Positions 36,709 through 45,877 of a stretch of DNA of 64,000 bases are shown here, piece after piece; the stretch's first letter is position 1, and every line of letters starts with the position of its first letter. The position numbers and the translations under genes are program-made. Below the pieces are notes generated by a model. It did no database searches, had not been told where the DNA came from, and saw only the letters and a list, made by a program, of their open reading frames with translations. Source of the DNA: Nostoc edaphicum CCNP1411 (GTDB lineage Bacteria > Cyanobacteriota > Cyanobacteriia > Cyanobacteriales > Nostocaceae); contig NZ_CP054698.1 of NCBI RefSeq assembly GCF_014023275.1, forward strand, positions 5,169,001-5,233,000. The letters are read 5' to 3'.

Positions 36709-37056
36709 ATGTCTTCTTCCAATCCCAAATCTTCCGACAAAGGCTTTGTCTACCGCGAATTTGGCAACGACAACTCCGCGGCTACAGAAAGACCAATTCC
36801 AGAACTACCCCCACAACAACAAAATCTTAAAGTACAAGCTTCCCGCAAAGGACGCAAAGGGAAAACCGTCACAGTAATTAGTGGTTTTCAAGTCAAACCG
36901 GAAACTTTGGCAGATTTGGTGAAGCAGTTGAAAACCCAGTGCGGCACAGGTGGGACAGTTAAAGATAACGAAATTGAAATTCAGGGCGAACACAAGCAGA
37001 AAATTTTCGATATTTTGACCAAGCTAGGTTACAAAGCCAAAATCAGCGGTGGCTAA
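36709..37056 (+). CDS. SUI1/YciH-type translation initiation factor
   Basis: This 115-residue protein has a disordered N-terminal half (SSSNPKSSDKGFVYREFG) and a C-terminal SUI1 domain: KGKTVTVISGFQVKPETLADL, KQLKTQCGTGGTVKDNEIEI and IFDILTKLGYKAKISGG. Bacterial eIF1-like proteins of the YciH type can affect start-codon choice. I chose ATG 36709; an upstream TTG at 36640 would add 23 atypical residues. Confidence 0.92.
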   Translation: MSSSNPKSSDKGFVYREFGNDNSAATERPIPELPPQQQNLKVQASRKGRKGKTVTVISGFQVKPETLADLVKQLKTQCGTGGTVKDNEIEIQGEHKQKIFDILTKLGYKAKISGG

Positions 37057-37197
37057 TGTTAAGTACGGTTTACCGCATCTAAATCATGACCTAGATTAAC
37101 AGAGAGAATGTTATCTTTGAGAGGTACAAACATGCTTGAAAAGTGATGAATAACTTCACCAACAAGCTGTCTTTTGTGAGATTAATAGGAGGTTTAA

Positions 37198-37356
37198 ATG
37201 GATTTAGTTCGGATTTTGTGTGCCATTTTTGTGCCGCCTTTGGGAGTTTTTTTACAAGTAGGCTTTGGCGTAGACTTTTGGATTAATATACTTTTGACGC
37301 TTTTTGGTTACATTCCTGGAATTATTCATGCAGTGTGGATAATTGCTAAGAAATAA
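37198..37356 (+). CDS. Pmp3/YqaE-family small membrane protein
   Basis: A 52-codon gene behind an ideal AGGAGG site encodes two membrane helices: MDLVRILCAIFVPPLGVFLQ and VDFWINILLTLFGYIPGIIHAVW in outline, ending IIAKK. The FVPPLGVF and LLTLFGYIPGIIHA motifs define the family, which in many organisms is induced by cold, salt or membrane depolarisation. It follows the SUI1-like gene by 141 bp. Confidence 0.93.
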   Translation: MDLVRILCAIFVPPLGVFLQVGFGVDFWINILLTLFGYIPGIIHAVWIIAKK

Positions 37357-37550
37357 TTCTTTGTGGGGTAGGTTGGAGGCTCTGCATCCAGTGATAAATT
37401 GAGTCAGGGCCTCAATGAGTACATTTCCATACGGAGCATGGAAATAAGGAAAATAAATTACCTGCTTTGTATTTGTAAGTTTTATTAAACAAAAATCTAT
37501 AATAATCTTGAGCGTATTGGTTCAGCTTTTGTCTAGCGGTAAATACCGAA

Positions 37551-38219
37551 TTAGCTCTCATTTTTTAACATAGCATAAAGTCTAAACTCTAAAAGCAAGG
37601 GGCAGATGTGTAACTGCCATTGCACAGTTGAGACATTCAAATCTTTGATCAACCCAGTGCTTATATCTAGTACCCAACCATGAACCATAGGCGCTTTTCG
37701 CTCATGGAGTACCTGACGCATGATAGAAGTTTGGTAAAGATTTTTCACTTGCGCCACAACATTGATTTCTGCCAAACGATTGAGACGTTCTTCTCTTGTT
37801 GGCAAGGTATCAATTTCTTCTTGTTTTTGTAAATACAGTTCCCGAATCGGATTTACCCAGTTATCAAGAATTCCGATGGTTCTCCCTTCTAAAGCGGCCT
37901 TAATTCCTCCGCAATCGTAGTGACCACAAACGATAATGTGTTCCACTTTAAGATGTAAAACTGCGTATTCTAAAACGGCTAAAAAGTTTATATCCGTTAG
38001 AGAAACTTGATTGGCAATATTACGATGTACAAATAACTCTCCGGGTTCTGTACGGGTAAATCTTGTTAATGCCAGACGACTATCAGAACACCCAATGTAT
38101 AGAAAAGGTGGTGTTTGTCCATTAGATAATTCTTCAAAGTAAGTTGGATCTATAGCTAGCTTTTCGGCAACCCAAGCCTGATTATTTCTGAGTAGTTCGT
38201 GAATGCTGTTATATTTCAT
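37551..38219 (-). CDS. Beta-class carbonic anhydrase
   Basis: This 222-residue zinc enzyme interconverts carbon dioxide and bicarbonate. Zinc ligands are C44 (in GCSDSR, with D46 and R48), H100 and C103 (in VCGHYDCGG). Length and motifs match soluble beta enzymes. No carboxysome genes adjoin it, so it may be cytosolic or part of pH and carbon balance rather than the carboxysome core. Confidence 0.95.
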   Translation of the reverse strand: MKYNSIHELLRNNQAWVAEKLAIDPTYFEELSNGQTPPFLYIGCSDSRLALTRFTRTEPGELFVHRNIANQVSLTDINFLAVLEYAVLHLKVEHIIVCGHYDCGGIKAALEGRTIGILDNWVNPIRELYLQKQEEIDTLPTREERLNRLAEINVVAQVKNLYQTSIMRQVLHERKAPMVHGWVLDISTGLIKDLNVSTVQWQLHICPLLLEFRLYAMLKNES

Positions 38220-38705
38220 CTTTCGTTAAATTCGAGAGAGAATCTCATCAATATTTTAACTGATCTACAATTTCTTCTAAATCAAGATGAACTTTTTCAG
38301 AGCTAAAATATTATAAAGATGATATTTTTTCTACAGCATTAATATTATTTTTGTATAAATTGTCAAAAGCTAAGTTAGTAGTTAGAGAAACAATAACTAT
38401 GTATAAATTGAGTGAACTAGCTCAATAAAGTAAAATCTATATCAACTAAACTTTAAGCGTTAAAGCTGCCGATTTCAAATACTAATTTAGGATTTCTATA
38501 TATTTTTACAATGCAGAGAAAGTTCTGTAACTAGAGTCTATATAGAGGATTTTAAATCACACCCCAAACCGTGCCTTTGGGTCAAGCAAGTGTGGCGGAA
38601 ATTTTGAGTACTTACCCCTTCAATACACAGAGACATTTTCTGATAATGGTAATATAACTTAACTAAAGATGCCAAATTTAAGGTTGAGATATTAAGTTAT
38701 CAGCT
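38220..38705. other. 490-bp AT-rich spacer
   Basis: No gene, repeat or RNA recognised. It contains the carbonic anhydrase promoter on the left. Confidence 0.4.
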
Positions 38706-38957
38706 TCAATCGGGAGCAACAACTTTGCTATCGTTATGGTGGTTGATCGACCAACGGTGATCAATAGTTACAGAGGAAAACTCGCAAATTTCTTCTAGTC
38801 GCTTTTGCTGCACAGCAGCTTTACGGAGAGTAATAATTAGCTGATTGACCTGATGCCTTAAATCTGGATTATCATTGACTGCTAACATAGTTTGTCTTTC
38901 TAAAAGTTGAAGTATAAGTTCGTAGTGAATAGGTGAAGGTAGAGGAATTTGCTCCAT
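38706..38957 (-). CDS. Small cyanobacterial protein, possibly DUF5340
   Basis: From ATG 38957 the frame gives 83 residues: MEQIPLPSPIHYELILQLLERQTM, then QVNQLIITLRKAAVQQKRLEEICE, then a polar tail. It is helical and soluble. The pattern fits a family found in cyanobacteria, which I recall as DUF5340 but cannot confirm. An in-frame ATG at 38978 would add seven residues. It lies upstream of trpC in the same direction with a 600-bp offset. Confidence 0.65.
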   Translation of the reverse strand: MEQIPLPSPIHYELILQLLERQTMLAVNDNPDLRHQVNQLIITLRKAAVQQKRLEEICEFSSVTIDHRWSINHHNDSKVVAPD

Positions 38958-39208
38958 GAAGTTAAATTTTGATTTCATATTTGGGATTTTGTATTAATGA
39001 GAGTTTGTCTCTTATTAATGAATTGTTACATAATAAATAACTAGTTGCTTATGGCTTGGATTTGATTAGCAATGAAGATTTGGCAAAGATATTGATGATA
39101 CTTGATGGCAAAGTGCTGCGTGTCTACGCATAGTGTGCCCAATTGCTCAACTATTCTGTGCAGTTAGTTGCCCTGCGCTCCTTATTAGCGCAGGAGAGGT
39201 ATAACTTT

Positions 39209-40099
39209 TCAGAAATTCCTCGGTAATATACGGGCGATCGCAGCGCCGGGATCTGGTTGTTTTACCAAAGATTCTCCAATGAGTACAGCGGATGCACCTG
39301 CTGTAAGCACCAAACTCAAATCCTCTGGGTTGTGTAGTCCTGACTCGCTGACAACAAGGATGTTTTTCTCTTGCAATTGGCTACCTCTTGCAGCCAAAAG
39401 TTGGCAAGTGGTTTGCAGGTCAACAGAGAAATCTTCTAAATTACGATTATTGATTCCTATCAAGGAGACCCCATCTAAGGCTAACACACGGTCAAGTTCT
39501 GCCAAACTATGGACTTCAATCAAGGTTGCCATTTTTAGATTGTTAGCAATTTTGAGGAAGTATTTCAAATCTTGATCGCTGAGAATAGCTGCAATCAACA
39601 AAATAGCATCTGCACCCTGAACTCGCGCCAAGTATATTTGGTAAGCGTAAACGATAAATTCTTTGCACAGTAGGGGCAAATCTACGGCAGCCCGAACTTT
39701 TGCTAAGTTATCAAAACTACCTTGAAAGAACTTGACATCTGTCAGCACAGAAAGACAACTGGCACCACCTTGCTGATAAGATTGGGCGATCGCTACTGGG
39801 TCAAAATCTTCTCGTAAAACGCCTTTGCTAGGTGAAGCTTTTTTGACTTCGGCAATCAATGCTGGATTAGTTTTACCTTGGCGCAAGGCGGCGACAAAAT
39901 CACGGGTTGGCGGCGCGGTAAGTACCTGTTTAAGCAATTGCTGCAAAGGAACTTTTTCCCGCATTTGGTCATATTCTACTTCTTTCTGCCAGACAATTTC
40001 CTCCAAAATGTGGTTTGGCGCTGCATCAGGTACGACAGCCTGATAACGCAATATAGATACATCAATAGCTGGGTTAGGTGAACGGCGGCGAATTTGCAT
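39209..40099 (-). CDS. trpC: Indole-3-glycerol-phosphate synthase
   Basis: This 296-residue TIM-barrel enzyme performs the ring closure in tryptophan synthesis. Key regions are [21 protein letters not shown] (catalytic Lys-Ser), [50 protein letters not shown] and [13 protein letters not shown]. The N terminus carries about 30 extra residues ([17 protein letters not shown]), usual in cyanobacteria. lpdA lies 90 bp upstream in the same direction. Confidence 0.96.
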   Translation of the reverse strand: MQIRRRSPNPAIDVSILRYQAVVPDAAPNHILEEIVWQKEVEYDQMREKVPLQQLLKQVLTAPPTRDFVAALRQGKTNPALIAEVKKASPSKGVLREDFDPVAIAQSYQQGGASCLSVLTDVKFFQGSFDNLAKVRAAVDLPLLCKEFIVYAYQIYLARVQGADAILLIAAILSDQDLKYFLKIANNLKMATLIEVHSLAELDRVLALDGVSLIGINNRNLEDFSVDLQTTCQLLAARGSQLQEKNILVVSESGLHNPEDLSLVLTAGASAVLIGESLVKQPDPGAAIARILPRNF

Positions 40100-40102
40100 A
40101 AT

Positions 40103-40189
40103 TTGTCATTAGTCATTGGTCAGTGGTCATTTATCAATGGTCATTTGTCCTTGTTTATTAGCAAAGGACAAATGACAAAGGACAAATGA
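40103..40189. repeat. GTCATT heptamer repeats with hairpin between lpdA and trpC
   Basis: GTCATTA/GTCATTG units lead into a perfect 12-bp inverted repeat TCATTTGTCCTT (40141-40152) and AAGGACAAATGA (40164-40175). The hairpin could reduce transcription from lpdA into trpC. Confidence 0.65.
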
Positions 40190-41614
40190 CTAAATGGCTC
40201 GTTTATAAGCTTCGTCCAGGACTTCTGAGAGTGTCGGGTGGGCGTGAACTAGATGTGCGAGGCTTTGGACAGATTGACGGTTTGCGATCGCAGCGGATGC
40301 TTCGTGAATTAAGTCTGAGGCGTGCAGTCCGAAAATGTGGACTCCTAAGACTTCTCCTGTATCTTTGCGATATATCACCTTGGCAATACCGTCGGCTTCA
40401 TTTTCTGCCAACGCTTTGGAATTCCCTTTGAAGTAACTCCGACTTGTGGCAATTTCAAACCCTTCGGTTTGTCCCAACTCCTTAGCTGCGGTTTCTGTTA
40501 AGCCCACATAGCTAACTTCTGGGTGGGTAAATGCTGCTGCGGGGATGCTGCGATAGTCTACTATTCTTTCCCTCCCAACTATATTTTCTACCGCAATGAT
40601 GCCTTGAGCAGAAGCCGCGTGTGCTAACATCATCTTCCCATTCGCGTCGCCAATTGCCCACAGATGCGGCACTACTTCACCAGATGACAGAACGGCCATG
40701 CGATCGTCAACTGGGATAAAGTTCCGCCGATCAACTTCTACACCCACAGACTCTAAACCAAGATTTTTGGTCGCTGGGATGCGTCCCGTAGCCACCAAGC
40801 AAGCATCTACTTCGATGACATCTACATCTTCTTTGGTTTTAAAATCTGCTAACTCAATCACCACAGGTGAACCAGGAGTGACTTTTTTGGCGTATATCCC
40901 CACTTTCGTTTCAATATCGCGGGGAGTAATCAGCACCCGTTCAGCAAGTTTGGCAATATCGCGGTCAAATCCTGGCATTAACTGATCTAGGGCTTCAATC
41001 AAGGTGATTTCACAACCCAAAGCTGAGTAAATATCAGAAAATTCTAAGCCGATGTAACCACTACCAATAATCGCCACCCAATCTGGTAACGACTCTAACT
41101 TGACACCTTGATCGCTGGTAAAGACAGTTTTGCCGTCTACTTCAATTCCTGGAGGCACAAAAGGAATTGAACCGGGGGAAAGAATGATGTCTTTGGCGGT
41201 GATGGTTTTTTCACCACCGTCTCCGGTAACAGAGACTTTTTGCGCCCCAGCAATTTTTCCCCAACCTCTGATGATATCGACTCCTAGACGTTTGAGGCTG
41301 TTGGTTAAGTCGCCTTGAATTTTCGAGACGAGATTACCAGCATGATTAGCGATCGCTTGGCGATCAAATTCCACGCTTCCAACTTGAATTCCTAACGACT
41401 TGAGGTGGTGGGCATCACGTAACTCCCGCACACGTCCAGATGCCGCCAGCAACGCTTTAGAAGGAATACAGCCCCGATTAACACAGGTTCCTCCCATATC
41501 AGCAGCTTCAATAATCGCTGTTTTCAGACCGCAACTTACGGCGTGTAAGGCTGCGCCATGTCCGCCTACACCAGCGCCGATAATTACTAAATCGTAATCA
41601 AATTCTTGACTCAC
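40190..41614 (-). CDS. lpdA: Dihydrolipoyl dehydrogenase
   Basis: This 474-residue flavoenzyme reoxidises lipoamide in the pyruvate dehydrogenase and glycine cleavage systems. FAD site [16 protein letters not shown], redox disulfide [13 protein letters not shown] (two Cys five apart), NAD site [14 protein letters not shown], second FAD motif [18 protein letters not shown] and catalytic HAHPTLSE at the C terminus are all present. The gene has its own likely promoter upstream of 41614. Confidence 0.97.
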   Translation of the reverse strand: MSQEFDYDLVIIGAGVGGHGAALHAVSCGLKTAIIEAADMGGTCVNRGCIPSKALLAASGRVRELRDAHHLKSLGIQVGSVEFDRQAIANHAGNLVSKIQGDLTNSLKRLGVDIIRGWGKIAGAQKVSVTGDGGEKTITAKDIILSPGSIPFVPPGIEVDGKTVFTSDQGVKLESLPDWVAIIGSGYIGLEFSDIYSALGCEITLIEALDQLMPGFDRDIAKLAERVLITPRDIETKVGIYAKKVTPGSPVVIELADFKTKEDVDVIEVDACLVATGRIPATKNLGLESVGVEVDRRNFIPVDDRMAVLSSGEVVPHLWAIGDANGKMMLAHAASAQGIIAVENIVGRERIVDYRSIPAAAFTHPEVSYVGLTETAAKELGQTEGFEIATSRSYFKGNSKALAENEADGIAKVIYRKDTGEVLGVHIFGLHASDLIHEASAAIANRQSVQSLAHLVHAHPTLSEVLDEAYKRAI

Positions 41615-41956
41615 CTTAGTTTCCCCGTGTGCTTCGCCTATTTATTCTCAACTTGACCGACAATCAGCGCAACCCCTTTAACAGTTATCAGTTATCAAGG
41701 AAGGCAGGAGGCAGAGGGCAGAAACTCTTTATATCTGATTTTGAGTCCTGCATTTTGTACCTTACTTATTTGCAAATTACTGTATCAGTGAACACTGGTA
41801 ACTAATTTAGATCCCTACCATACGCCTGATAACTATTTCCTGATTTAAGGTTCGGGTTTTGCTAACTTAGATTATGATTCAATCACTTCTGGCGAAAAGA
41901 TGGATGTTTTCAGTAATTATAGTCAAATCTAGATACTTATTTTTTTAGACTTTAGA

Positions 41957-42139
41957 GTGGGGACTGGGGACTGGGGACTAGGGACTAGGAAATAATATTA
42001 AAAATACTATTTTCCAATTCCCAATTCCCAGTACCCAATTCCCAGTACCCAATTCCCAATTCCCAATTCCCAGTACCCAATTCCCAGTACCCAATTCCCA
42101 GTACCCAATTCCCAGTACCCAATTCCCAATTCCCAATCC
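41957..42139. repeat. Large GGGGACT and CCCAATT/CCCAGTA heptamer array
   Basis: GGGGACT units (41957-41990) are followed by about 17 heptamers alternating CCCAATT and CCCAGTA (42014-42139). The alternation is regular enough to form a 14-base higher-order unit. It is a short tandem repeat array of the type known in Nostoc and relatives. Confidence 0.85.
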
Positions 42140-42194
42140 CCACACCTTTTTATTTACAGCACGTTAGCTGAACACCTAAGCTGGATTTAGCTTA

Positions 42195-42236
42195 AACAAA
42201 AAGAAGCCCCACATCTGACCCGAAGGGCAGTGTGGG
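42195..42236 (-). terminator. Terminator of the small RHH-like gene
   Basis: On the minus strand CCCACACTGCCC-TTCG-GGTCAGATGTGGG forms a long stem with a TTCG tetraloop and two mismatches, followed by GCTTCTTTTTGTTT. It lies 40 bp after the stop of the gene at 42276-42485. Confidence 0.75.
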
Positions 42237-42275
42237 ATGAATTTTTGGGTGATGACGAATTGACCAATAACTAAT

Positions 42276-42485
42276 TCAATCCGCAGGATTGACAGGGCAG
42301 TTGGTCGATGATAACTCAGCGTTAGCGAGTCCGCGAGCGTCGGAATCACCATTTTTTATGCTTGGTAATGTGTCGATAAGCTCGTCTATCACTTGAGTCA
42401 TGGTTTTATCTGCATACTCTGCATATTGCTTGAGCTTATTGAATCTACGCTCTGACATTCTTAATCTTAATTGCTTGTTTTTCAT
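42276..42485 (-). CDS. Small RHH/CopG-like protein next to tnpB
   Basis: This 69-residue protein reads MKNKQLRLRMSERRFNKLKQYAEYADKTMTQVIDELIDTL in outline: a short basic strand (KQLRLRMSE) followed by two helices, the plan of ribbon-helix-helix DNA-binding proteins. The tail after about residue 45 is low-complexity and falls in repeat-like DNA (GCGTTAGCGAGTCCGCGAGCG). It is divergent from tnpB with 65 bp between the starts. It may repress the transposon gene or act as an antitoxin-like accessory. Confidence 0.7.
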   Translation of the reverse strand: MKNKQLRLRMSERRFNKLKQYAEYADKTMTQVIDELIDTLPSIKNGDSDARGLANAELSSTNCPVNPAD

Positions 42486-42550
42486 ATTGGTTACACGATG
42501 GATACACTTTATGTTATGCTACTTTCAGGTCGAAGAACAGAAGGCAGAAA

Positions 42551-43723
42551 ATGAAAACCTCATACCAATACAAAGTCAAACCAACTGCATTGCAGGCAGA
42601 GAAAATAGATAAAACTCTGGAAATGTTGTGTTTTCAATATAATTATTTGCTGGCTCAAAGGTTTGACTGGTACGAGATGAATCGCTGTCCTGTTGATAGA
42701 TGTTCGTTAATCTGTCATCTGCCAGAGTTAAAAGAACAACCTAACTATTACAATCAAAAAGCAACTCTTGTTCAACTCAAAGTAGATAGACCTTGGTACA
42801 AAGAAATTCACTCTCAAGTACTACAAGAAGTCCCTAAGAAGGTTGAATTAGCTTTTGATAGATGGATAAAGGGCGACGTTAACGGTAAAAAGTCTGGTAG
42901 GCCCAGATTCAAAGGAAAAGGGCAGTACAAAACATTCACTTATACCCAATTTAAAAGACATCATTTTGTTAATAACAAAATCACGCTGTCAAAAATTGGT
43001 GATATCAAGGTGATTGTTCATCGCTCAATACCTAAGGGGTTTGATATTAAAACTGTGTCTGTCACCAAAAAGGCAGATGGCTACTATGTAACTTTAAGCC
43101 TTAATGACAAAACAGTTCCCACAATCAAGCCTGATTTTAATCCTGACAAGATCGTAGGTATTGATGTAGGTTTAATTGATTTTTATGTAGCGTCAGATGA
43201 TTCTAGAATTGCTGCACCGAAACATTTGCGCAAAGCTGAACGTAAATTAAAATCAGCACAGCGTAAGGTATCAAGACGCAATAAAAGCTCTAATCGACGT
43301 AAAAAAGCTATTCAAAAATTGGGTAAGCAACACAAAAAAGTTGCTGATACTCGGAAAGACTTTCACTTCAAAATAGCTAAAGCACTACTTGATAAGTATG
43401 ATGTCATAGCTGTGGAAAAGTTGAATATCAAAAGACTAGCTAAAACAAGATTGGCTAAAAGTGTCAATGATGCTGGTTGGGGACAGTTTGTAACCATACT
43501 TTCAAACAAAGCCGAAAATGCTGGTTTGAGGCTAATAGCTATAAATCCAAACGGCACAAGCCAAGAATGCTCTAGTTGTGGTCAAAAAGTAAAGAAGCTG
43601 CTATCCCAAAGAAAACATAATTGTCCTAATTGTAAGGTCAGTTTGTGTAGGGATTTGAACGCAGCTATCAACATAAAGAACCGTGGGGCACACGGTCTTA
43701 AAGCTCAGTCAATGTCTTCCTAG
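42551..43723 (+). CDS. tnpB: TnpB RNA-guided nuclease of an IS200/IS605-type element
   Basis: This 390-residue TnpB appears intact. RuvC residues are D205 (IVGIDVGLIDF), E289 (IAVEKLNIKRL) and D368 (CRDLNAAINIKNRG), and the zinc finger is C340, C343, C358 and C361 (ECSSCG..NCPNC). No tnpA lies nearby, so it is a tnpB-only (IS1341-like) element. TnpB proteins are guided by an RNA made from the 3' end of the gene and the flanking right end, here expected around 43600-43800. Confidence 0.95.
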   Translation: MKTSYQYKVKPTALQAEKIDKTLEMLCFQYNYLLAQRFDWYEMNRCPVDRCSLICHLPELKEQPNYYNQKATLVQLKVDRPWYKEIHSQVLQEVPKKVELAFDRWIKGDVNGKKSGRPRFKGKGQYKTFTYTQFKRHHFVNNKITLSKIGDIKVIVHRSIPKGFDIKTVSVTKKADGYYVTLSLNDKTVPTIKPDFNPDKIVGIDVGLIDFYVASDDSRIAAPKHLRKAERKLKSAQRKVSRRNKSSNRRKKAIQKLGKQHKKVADTRKDFHFKIAKALLDKYDVIAVEKLNIKRLAKTRLAKSVNDAGWGQFVTILSNKAENAGLRLIAINPNGTSQECSSCGQKVKKLLSQRKHNCPNCKVSLCRDLNAAINIKNRGAHGLKAQSMSS

Positions 43724-43737
43724 AAGAGTCGCTGAGA

Positions 43738-43793
43738 AGCCTACACTTTCTGCGTTCGCGAAGCGTCTCGTAGAGAAGCAGAAGTGTAGGAAA
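43738..43793 (+). repeat. Palindromic repeat at the right end of the tnpB element
   Basis: CCTACACTTTCTGC (43740) and GCAGAAGTGTAGG (about 43779-43791) pair almost perfectly around TTCGCGAAGCGTCTCGTAGAGAAG, a common cyanobacterial repeat core. It starts 17 bases after the tnpB stop and may be the right-end hairpin or a separate inserted repeat. Confidence 0.6.
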
Positions 43794-43834
43794 TGTCACG
43801 ATTGATCCAAAAGATTTACGCAGGCGATCGCTCG

Positions 43835-45610
43835 ATGTCTATTCCCCAAATTAGTGAATTTACTATCCGCCGTCATGCCAACGCCAAATCTTTCCAGCGG
43901 GGCGAGGCATACTATGAGGCTGGTGCTGTCAGTACTGTTATCCAACGTGGTCATCTGCTTCAGGCAGATGTTGCAGGTAGTCAAGCTAGACCTTATCATG
44001 TCAACCTGAATTTCGATAGCAGTGGGTTAACTTCAGTCAACTGTACCTGTGCTTACAACTTTGACGGGTGGTGCAAACACATTGTGGCAACGATGCTTGT
44101 CTGTGCGCGTAACTCAGAAAGTATTGAGCAGCGCCCCACCCTAGAACAATTACTAAATCGCCTAGATTATATCGAAACTCAAAGGCTGTTGCAAGAGTTG
44201 GTAGCTGAATACCCACCAATGATTGAGGCGATTGACCGCCATGTAAGTTGGATGACAAATCCTACTGACAAGCTAACAACTATAAAATCTCTGCGCCGCA
44301 ATACTATTGATCCGATTCCGTTTCGGCGGCAAGTACGGCAGATTCTCAAGAATACCGTGCGCTACTTTGAGGAGGGGTACGAAGAAGACCCAATTGCTGA
44401 GGAATTGCTGAGTGTAGTGCAAACTGCCGTAAATTTTAGCGAACGGGGAGAGGGTGAAAATGCGATCGCTATTTTGTCAGCGATTACCTCTACCTGTGTG
44501 GAAAATTGGGATGATGTTGCAGAATACGGTGCTGAAAACGATGAACTTGTGGAGGAATTGAATCATGCTTGGTGTGAAGCAATTCTCAGCACCGAACTCA
44601 CTCCAGAAGAAAAGGTTGATATTCAAATAAATTTAGAAGCTTGGCAAGATGACTGGAATGTTGATTTTGGTCTAGTTATGGAAGCTTTACGCCAAGGTTG
44701 GGATTATCCACCATTAGTAGAAGTTCTTCAAGGTAATATTACCGAAAGGGGAGCTTGGGAAGAAGATGTGCCAGACTACGCTGATGATTTGGCACTAATT
44801 CGCCTGAAAATTCTTGAACGTCAGGAACGTTCTCAAGAATACCTGTATTTAGCAGAAGCAGAAGGGCAAACCCAGCAATATCTGACAATGCTAGGGCGTT
44901 TGGGTAGGGTGGAAGAAGCAATTGATGCTGCTCAAACCCAGATGATTTCAATGGAAGAAGCTTTTGCCCTAGCGAAAACACTCAGTGTTCAGGGGGCATT
45001 ACAGCAAGCACTAGATATAGCCCAGAGTGGATTAAATTTACCAGGTAATTCTCAGTACGAATTGGGGATTTGGACAAGTGATTTAGCTCTGGAGTTGGGT
45101 AATAGTGAAGCTGCTTTATTAGCAATCAAGGCGGCTTTTCAAGTGAAGCCCTCTTTTGTTGACTACCAAAAGATGGCAGAATTGGCTGGGGAAAACTGGG
45201 AAAGTGTCAAAACAGACTTGCTGAGAATTATCCGTACTGATAGCGGTTGGGGAACAGAATCGGCCAAGGTGGATATATTCTTATATGAAGGGCTAATTGA
45301 TGATGCCATTGCGATCGCTAGTGAACTCAGTTCTTATGATTCAGAGTTGATTCACCGAGTTATGGATGCTGCTATCTCTCACAATCCTAGTTGGGTGATT
45401 GCTAATGCTCGTCGCCGTGCCGAAAAGATTATGGATGCAGGTAAAGCCGAATACTACTATTACGCGGTTGAATGGTTAAAAAAAGCACGTAATGCCTACT
45501 TAAAATCTGGGAAGAAAGCTGACTGGTTAAGCTATCGGGACAATTTGATGCAAACCCACGCTCGTAAACGTAAATTGATGGGAATGTTTAAGCAGAGGGA
45601 TATGGAGTAA
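43835..45610 (+). CDS. SWIM zinc-finger protein with helical repeats
   Basis: This roughly 590-residue protein has a SWIM zinc motif close to its N terminus (CTCAYNFDGWCKHI), with the CxCxnCxH ligands. The remainder is helical, with TPR-like stretches (EAIDAAQTQMISMEEAFALAKTLSVQGALQQALDIAQSGL in outline). I chose ATG 43835 (MSIPQISEF); an upstream in-frame ATG at 43793 lies at the edge of the repeat behind tnpB. SWIM proteins bind nucleic acids or proteins, some beside SNF2 helicases, but no helicase is adjacent here. Confidence 0.85.
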   Translation: MSIPQISEFTIRRHANAKSFQRGEAYYEAGAVSTVIQRGHLLQADVAGSQARPYHVNLNFDSSGLTSVNCTCAYNFDGWCKHIVATMLVCARNSESIEQRPTLEQLLNRLDYIETQRLLQELVAEYPPMIEAIDRHVSWMTNPTDKLTTIKSLRRNTIDPIPFRRQVRQILKNTVRYFEEGYEEDPIAEELLSVVQTAVNFSERGEGENAIAILSAITSTCVENWDDVAEYGAENDELVEELNHAWCEAILSTELTPEEKVDIQINLEAWQDDWNVDFGLVMEALRQGWDYPPLVEVLQGNITERGAWEEDVPDYADDLALIRLKILERQERSQEYLYLAEAEGQTQQYLTMLGRLGRVEEAIDAAQTQMISMEEAFALAKTLSVQGALQQALDIAQSGLNLPGNSQYELGIWTSDLALELGNSEAALLAIKAAFQVKPSFVDYQKMAELAGENWESVKTDLLRIIRTDSGWGTESAKVDIFLYEGLIDDAIAIASELSSYDSELIHRVMDAAISHNPSWVIANARRRAEKIMDAGKAEYYYYAVEWLKKARNAYLKSGKKADWLSYRDNLMQTHARKRKLMGMFKQRDME

Positions 45611-45621
45611 CCTGAGTTTTT

Positions 45622-45763
45622 TCATACACAAAGCCCTAATTGCTCTAAATACTTGAGGTCTATTTCTCCCGCAGCAATAGATAATTTCAACATATCTGCT
45701 TGCTGATGCAGATTGAACATTGTCAATACTTTTAAGTCTGCAATAACCAGATAATTTCGCTTT
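45622..45763 (-). pseudogene. Possible gene remnant
   Basis: On the minus strand a short open stretch reads ADLKVLTMFNLHQQADMLKL, then SIAAGEIDLKYLEQLGLCV and a TGA at 45622-45624. It looks protein-like (balanced, helical) but is closed upstream by a stop near 45763 and has no good start. It may be the remaining 3' end of a lost gene; I do not recognise it. Confidence 0.25.
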
Positions 45764-45877
45764 TAAATTGAGATTTACCCAAGATATTAACTTTAGCGGC
45801 AGAAGATGAAGTAAGATTCACATCTGAGGCAGTCCCCCTATAATCCCATAGTTTCTGACAAAAAATAGTCCAGTGCG

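Larger units (their letters stand above)
41615..42275. other. 660-bp repeat-rich spacer
   Basis: No gene seen. It holds the largest heptamer array of the window (41957-42139) and the terminator of the small gene that follows. Confidence 0.6.

Noticed and set aside
42014..42139. Possible CRISPR-like array
   Set aside because: The unit is 7 or 14 bases without unique spacers, and no cas genes are near; it is a heptamer tandem repeat.
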